Assembly (NCBI GenBank): GCA_003450555.1
Contig: DMFQ01000166.1
Span: 1 to 9,711, forward strand
Direction of reading: 5' to 3'
Length of the DNA: 9,711 nucleotides
From: Ktedonobacter sp.
Lineage (GTDB): Bacteria > Chloroflexota > Ktedonobacteria > Ktedonobacterales > Ktedonobacteraceae
Shown: in pieces, positions 6,978 to 9,711 of the stretch
Position numbering within the stretch: position 1 is the stretch's first letter
Layout of the letters: every line of letters begins with the position of its first letter
The notes under the pieces: model-generated
What the model was told of the DNA's origin: nothing
The model's input: the letters and a program-made list of their open reading frames with translations, nothing else
The model's database searches: none
Program-made: the position numbers and the translations under genes

Positions 6978-6990
6978 TCTGCGGCCCTCT

Positions 6991-7020
6991 GTCTCTTCAA
7001 AGCCGAGCTTTCGAAGAGAC
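6991..7020 (+). terminator. Strong hairpin after the sortase gene
   Basis: GTCTCTTC-AAAGC pairs with GCTTT-C-GAAGAGAC around a CGA loop. That gives 13 base pairs with one bulged C, 13 nt after the stop codon. No T-run follows. The ISL3 end begins 7 nt later, so the U-tract of an intrinsic terminator may have been displaced, or the hairpin may only protect the mRNA 3' end. Confidence 0.55.
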
Positions 7021-7027
7021 GCTTGTC

Positions 7028-7062
7028 GGCTCTTCCTTAAAATAAGTGAGTCTGCTTGCTTG
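7028..7062 (+). repeat. ISL3 terminal inverted repeat, left
   Basis: Matches the reverse complement of 9114-9148 at 32 of 35 positions (differences at positions 6, 10 and 24). The GGCTCTTCC start is like ends I recall for ISL3 members. Confidence 0.88.
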
Positions 7063-7111
7063 TGGTCGAGCAGATGATCAGAAGAAAGATGAAGAAGGAC
7101 TGAGTACTGCT

Positions 7112-7167
7112 CCACAAAAGAAAGGGACTAGATAGTGAGCGTGCTAACCGGACCCCTTTTTCTGTGG
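7112..7167 (-). terminator. Imperfect stem downstream of the transposase
   Basis: In minus-strand reading, CCACAGAAAAAGGGGTC pairs imperfectly with GTCCCTTTCTTTTGTGG across a loop of about 22 nt. The 3' arm is T-rich, so it could end transposase transcription. The long loop makes this weak. Confidence 0.3.
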
Positions 7168-7304
7168 CGTTGTTTCATCGACTTAGAAGCTGACTTTGGA
7201 GCTATGGAGTTTCCTCCTCTACGCAGAGATCAGTAGGAGGATCAAAGCTGCGGAGCAGGGAAAGAGGCCTTTAGGCGCGACGGAGGACGTGGAGGCGCAG
7301 CAAG

Positions 7305-9038
7305 TCAAAATTGGCACGCCCGAAACATCAGCCTTTTTTGCAGTTTTAAGCAATTGACCTGCGCTTCCACAGGTCCGTTACTCCACTTGGAAGTGAAGCT
7401 GGCGCGCACAGCGGCATAATCGCGCTGAATGCCGTTGGCAAAGCTCTTCATTTCCTTAATTCCACTGTGTTTGGCTTGTGCAAGCCAGTCATCCAAATTC
7501 TTGTCTCGATGCTCGGCCAGCATAGAAACAAACTCTTGGGTCAGGGCATAAGCTCTGTCGAGATCGTCGTGAGCGGCACGGATCTGTTCCACAAGCTTTT
7601 GGTGCTTCTCGTCGAGTGTGTTCTTCTGGCTTACATACAGCCAGGAGGCTCGCGCTGGCGACAGACGACGTTTGATGCAAGGTTTGCAAGCAGGGTCGAG
7701 AGGGCTATTGACCTTGGCGCCGTCGATATCCAGGCTCAAGGCTAGCGCGGTTCCAGATGCTTGATGTTGCTTACGTATACTCGAAAGGAAGAGGCGAAAC
7801 AGAGCATCTGAACCAATGTAGCCGAGCTTTTTGACTTCTTCAAGTAGTTGCGTGCCATTCCAACAGCCGTTCTTCCAACGGTCGAGAATGTAGGGCTTGT
7901 AAGGGTCGAGGACGCTTCCTTGATAGGGGTGCTTGCTTCGCTCGGGAAAGGACTCTGAGACAAGAAACTTGTGTACCGTGTGGCGCGACATATTCAAACG
8001 TCGGGCAATTTCGCGCTCGGAGACGAGTTGCTGGTGGAGCACTCGAACCGCCTCATAGCGAGAGAGGCGATTGGCGCGCGAAGTTTGGCTCCGAGACTGT
8101 GCAGACGACAGGCTCTGCTCCCTTGTACAAGAACGGCGAGGTTCTTTTGACATCGACCGCCAGCGCTTCTGGAGTTCGCCAGGCACTGCTCCTTCCGATT
8201 CAGCGCTCTCCCGCTGCTTCCCTTGGGCTCGCAGAGCAATACCATCGGAAGAGACCTCTTCCACTTCTGGGAGGACTTTCTGCTTGCGCGCCATCAGCTC
8301 TTTGAGGCCGTCTCGCAGGTTTTTCAACATGTGAAATTTGTCTGCAATCTGTTGAGCTTGTGGGGCACCTTTTCTCGCCGCCGCCGCATACTCTCCTCCT
8401 CGGTCACGACTAATCACGTCGATTTCCGGGTGGGTAAGCAACCAGGCTGTCAGTGTTTCTTCCTTGCGGTCAGGAAGAAGCTCAATCGGGCAGCGCTTCT
8501 CAAGATCGACGAGTATGGTCCCGTAGGTCTGGCCCTTTTTCCATGCCCAATCATCCACACCAAGAATACGTACCGACTTGGGAGGCGGGCAGACCTCCTC
8601 TCGCAGATGACGAAGAAGGGTAGGGGCCGAAACGTGCATCCCGAGTGAAGGCGCTAATCGCTCGCTCACCTGGGCACTGGTGGCCAGACCGAGTGCGACC
8701 AGTGCATCGCGCAGCCGATTGGTCATGCGCGCATAGGATTGCACCAGTTCTGCTAGGCGCTCCGTGAAGATCTTCTGCGGACAGCAGGCCTTCGCACACA
8801 CAAATTTGCGCACAGTGAGCGCTAAGATCACACGTCGACCACCACAGGGCAGGAAGGCTCCGGTTCTCCCATAGTGCCCGTGGACTCGTTCCGATGGCTG
8901 TTGGCAGAGAGGACAGGCAGCCGAGACCTGCCGACTGGCGATGTGAACGACCAATTCGGTCGTGGTTGTGTGAACCGAAGAGATGAAGATGCCATCAGGA
9001 AGCGGTAAAAAAGGGGAAGTAGCCTCAGAGTTACTCAT
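7305..9038 (-). CDS. ISL3-family transposase, frameshifted near the C-terminus
   Basis: A DDE transposase of 577 residues that moves the surrounding IS. The start chosen is the ATG at 9038, which has AAGGAG about 11 nt upstream; an earlier TTG at 9074 lacks one. The N-terminal zinc-binding domain has CPLC (42-45) and CAKACC (81-86). The catalytic core has GVDDWAWKKGQTYG (160-173, candidate D162 or D163), SRDRGGEYA (210-218, D212) and WSNGPVEAQVN (552-562, E558). A helix-turn-helix (about 326-360) sits in the middle, as in other long ISL3 transposases. Against the C-terminal pattern I expect (WSNG-Q-VEGQVNRLK...), G-to-A and R-to-C changes are seen. The frame stops at CQF. After an extra base near 7322 the expected ending GRANFDLLRLHVLRRA continues in another frame to a TAA at 7271. 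The copy is therefore probably impaired, unless the shift is bypassed. Confidence 0.9.
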   Translation of the reverse strand: MSNSEATSPFLPLPDGIFISSVHTTTTELVVHIASRQVSAACPLCQQPSERVHGHYGRTGAFLPCGGRRVILALTVRKFVCAKACCPQKIFTERLAELVQSYARMTNRLRDALVALGLATSAQVSERLAPSLGMHVSAPTLLRHLREEVCPPPKSVRILGVDDWAWKKGQTYGTILVDLEKRCPIELLPDRKEETLTAWLLTHPEIDVISRDRGGEYAAAARKGAPQAQQIADKFHMLKNLRDGLKELMARKQKVLPEVEEVSSDGIALRAQGKQRESAESEGAVPGELQKRWRSMSKEPRRSCTREQSLSSAQSRSQTSRANRLSRYEAVRVLHQQLVSEREIARRLNMSRHTVHKFLVSESFPERSKHPYQGSVLDPYKPYILDRWKNGCWNGTQLLEEVKKLGYIGSDALFRLFLSSIRKQHQASGTALALSLDIDGAKVNSPLDPACKPCIKRRLSPARASWLYVSQKNTLDEKHQKLVEQIRAAHDDLDRAYALTQEFVSMLAEHRDKNLDDWLAQAKHSGIKEMKSFANGIQRDYAAVRASFTSKWSNGPVEAQVNCLKLQKRLMFRACQF

Positions 9039-9113
9039 CGATGATGCTCTCCTTACGACGTAGCAACACCACAATTCATCGATGATAGTCTATCAGAGAA
9101 GCCAATGGCTGTC

Positions 9114-9148
9114 CAAGCAAGCAGGCTCACTTATTTTAGGGATGAGCC
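9114..9148 (-). repeat. ISL3 terminal inverted repeat, right
   Basis: Partner of the left repeat at 7028-7062. It lies about 75 nt upstream of the transposase start, so the transposase promoter should lie in or next to it. Confidence 0.88.
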
Positions 9149-9163
9149 CCGAAAAGTGACCGG
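9149..9163 (+). repeat. IS21-type end repeat, truncated copy
   Basis: CCGAAAAGTGACC is the second half of the 25-nt repeat seen complete at 9165-9189 and 9209-9233. Its TGTTAA half is missing exactly at the ISL3 boundary. Confidence 0.4.
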
Positions 9164-9173
9164 TTGTTAACCG
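9161..9173. other. Palindrome CGGTT-GTT-AACCG
   Basis: A perfect 5+5 palindrome at the junction of the truncated and first full end repeats. It may be part of a transposase binding site. Confidence 0.3.
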
Positions 9174-9189
9174 AAAACTAGACCACCCC
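9165..9189 (+). repeat. IS21-type end repeat, full copy 1
   Basis: Starts TGTTAACCGAAAACTAGACC. It matches 9209-9233 in TGTTAA-CGAAAA and in GA-CA-C. Multiple spaced repeats of about 20-25 nt at an element end are characteristic of the IS21 family; the family assignment is from memory. Confidence 0.45.
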
Positions 9190-9208
9190 ACCTGGTGTTC
9201 TCTCAAAA

Positions 9209-9233
9209 TGTTAAGCGAAAAGTGGATCATCCT
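9209..9233 (+). repeat. IS21-type end repeat, full copy 2
   Basis: Starts TGTTAAGCGAAAAGTGGATC, 44 nt after the first full copy. No istA or istB coding sequence is present in the window, so this would be an orphan end. Confidence 0.45.
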
Positions 9234-9379
9234 CACTTATGGGGAACAGATGAGCTTATGTAACAATCTCCTGTTGGTGTCTCTGGTTCAGAAGCCATTG
9301 CAAGCTGGGTAGAAATAGCTCTACAATTCCAAAATCACCAAATTCGAGGAAGAGCCCGAAAAGTATACCACTCGATTCC
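9234..9379. other. Intergenic stretch with no supported gene
   Basis: No gene, RNA or clear repeat was seen between the end repeats and the promoter region. A minus-strand frame across 9256-9693 runs antisense to the downstream gene and has no supporting signal. Confidence 0.4.
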
Positions 9380-9399
9380 CCCACAGTATTTTCAAAGCA

Positions 9400-9408
9400 T
9401 GATATACT
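9400..9408 (+). promoter_or_regulatory. Extended -10 promoter of the DUF1801-like gene
   Basis: TGATATACT is a good extended -10 (TG-N-TATACT). The -35 region (about 9380) is poor, as extended -10 promoters tolerate. Transcription would start near 9415, giving a leader of about 78 nt. Confidence 0.45.
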
Positions 9409-9440
9409 GATCCACGGAAGTCTTTTCACCGTTTGTTTGA

Positions 9441-9464
9441 CAGGGGGAAGACACGCTTCCCCTG
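9441..9464 (+). promoter_or_regulatory. Leader hairpin before the DUF1801-like gene
   Basis: CAGGGGGAAG pairs with CTTCCCCTG around an ACACG loop, with one extra G. It ends 28 nt before the ATG and leaves the AAAGGAG ribosome site (9478-9484) free. No T-run follows, so it looks like an RNA-stability or regulatory stem and not a terminator. Confidence 0.4.
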
Positions 9465-9492
9465 ACCGACACGACAGAAAGGAGACCATCGC

Positions 9493-9711
9493 ATGTCCAC
9501 CGAAGACAACGTCGACAAGAAGGCGACGAAGAAGCCCGCGAAGGCGATCAAGGGATTTACGGACGAGGAACGAGGCGCGATGAGGGAGCGCGTCCAAGAA
9601 CTGAAAGCGGACAAGGCGGACGGGGAAAGCGCCGTGCTCGCGAAGATCGGCGAGATGCCGGCACCGGATCGCGCCCTCGGCGAGCGGCTCCATGCGATCA
9701 TCAAAGCCAGC
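9493..9711 (+). CDS. N-terminus of a DUF1801-like protein, cut by the window end
   Basis: The first 73 codons of a gene with no stop before the window ends. The ATG at 9493 follows AAAGGAG at 9478-9484. The residues begin with a lysine-rich, polar tail ([20 protein letters not shown]). Then comes a helical segment [18 protein letters not shown], and then [20 protein letters not shown] and HAIIKAS. From memory this matches the N-terminus of small actinobacterial and Chloroflexota proteins of the DUF1801 group, related to YdhG and frataxin-like iron-chaperone candidates; the main domain lies beyond the window. The third codon positions are strongly G/C, unlike the dehydrogenase and the intergenic DNA, which suggests a different origin. 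Function is not established for this group. Confidence 0.65.
   Translation, partial: MSTEDNVDKKATKKPAKAIKGFTDEERGAMRERVQELKADKADGESAVLAKIGEMPAPDRALGERLHAIIKAS

Larger units (their letters stand above)
7028..9148 (-). mobile_element. ISL3-family insertion sequence with 35-bp terminal inverted repeats
   Basis: A 2121-bp element. The left end (7028-7062) starts GGCTCTTCCTTAAAATAAGT. The right end (9114-9148), in reverse complement, starts GGCTCATCCCTAAAATAAGT, and the ends match at 32 of 35 positions. It encodes one minus-strand ISL3-type transposase, followed by about 200 nt of non-coding DNA before the left end. The 8 bp outside each end (CGCTTGTC and CCGAAAAG) differ, so there is no target duplication of the length usual for ISL3. 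This points to an old insertion, a flanking deletion, or recombination between copies. Confidence 0.9.

Noticed and set aside
7020..9156. Target-site duplication of the ISL3 element
   Set aside because: The adjacent 8-mers CGCTTGTC and CCGAAAAG do not match.
9256..9693. Minus-strand 145-codon frame opposite the DUF1801-like gene
   Set aside because: It is antisense to a gene with a good ribosome site and recognisable protein pattern. Long antisense frames are expected in GC-rich codons, and no start signal supports it.
1..9711. Defence system, CRISPR array, toxin-antitoxin pair or phage genes
   Set aside because: No spacer-repeat array, nuclease or helicase motifs, or paired small toxin genes were found. 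The unknown small gene at 4362 alone is not enough for such a claim.

Overview
The window looks like accessory, IS-rich DNA from a large-genome Gram-positive-like bacterium, most likely a Ktedonobacteria-type Chloroflexota. This is an inference from my recollection of the protein types: a PQQ-type sugar dehydrogenase with PA14 domains, a DUF4397-sortase fusion with a beta-rich C-terminal tail, a long ISL3 transposase with an internal helix-turn-helix, and an IS1634-like remnant. No rRNA, tRNA or CRISPR array was seen, so the taxonomy is not proven.

Layout. (1) 189-1273, minus strand: a two-gene operon of small polytopic membrane proteins joined by an ATGA overlap. The second protein is an internal tandem duplication of a two-helix unit. 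(2) 1274-1936: a gene-poor stretch with a 44-nt IS-end-like sequence (1455-1498) and a remnant of an IS1634-like transposase N-terminus (1711-1893). (3) 1937-4381, minus: a large beta-propeller dehydrogenase with two PA14 domains flanking an Ig-like domain. It looks secreted by design but has no visible signal peptide. It overlaps by 20 nt an unrecognised small gene (4362-4751) whose frame stays open to 4826 without an ATG at the expected place. (4) 4972-5094: a 123-nt imperfect long hairpin whose end is related to the 1455-1498 sequence, so probably a miniature transposable element or a pair of IS ends. (5) 5181-6977, plus: an envelope protein fusing a signal peptide, DUF4397, two transmembrane helices, a class F-type sortase domain and an extra beta-rich domain, followed by a strong hairpin. 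(6) 7028-9148: an ISL3-family insertion sequence with 35-bp terminal inverted repeats (32/35 identical). Its minus-strand transposase carries a one-base frameshift that displaces the conserved C-terminus. (7) 9149-9240: spaced direct repeats resembling an IS21-type end, cut at the ISL3 boundary. (8) 9493 to the window end, plus: the start of a GC-rich gene for a DUF1801-like protein with its own promoter-like sequence and leader hairpin.

The genes do not form one pathway. The two best functional units are the membrane-protein pair and the single-chain DUF4397-sortase, which places its N-terminal domain and its transpeptidase domain on the outer face of the membrane. The remainder is a mosaic built by at least three kinds of mobile element. 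I found no convincing new defence or other multi-gene system. The most novel-looking items are the DUF4397-sortase fusion, the hairpin element with its dispersed relative, and the signal-less dehydrogenase with the unknown gene overlapping its start.
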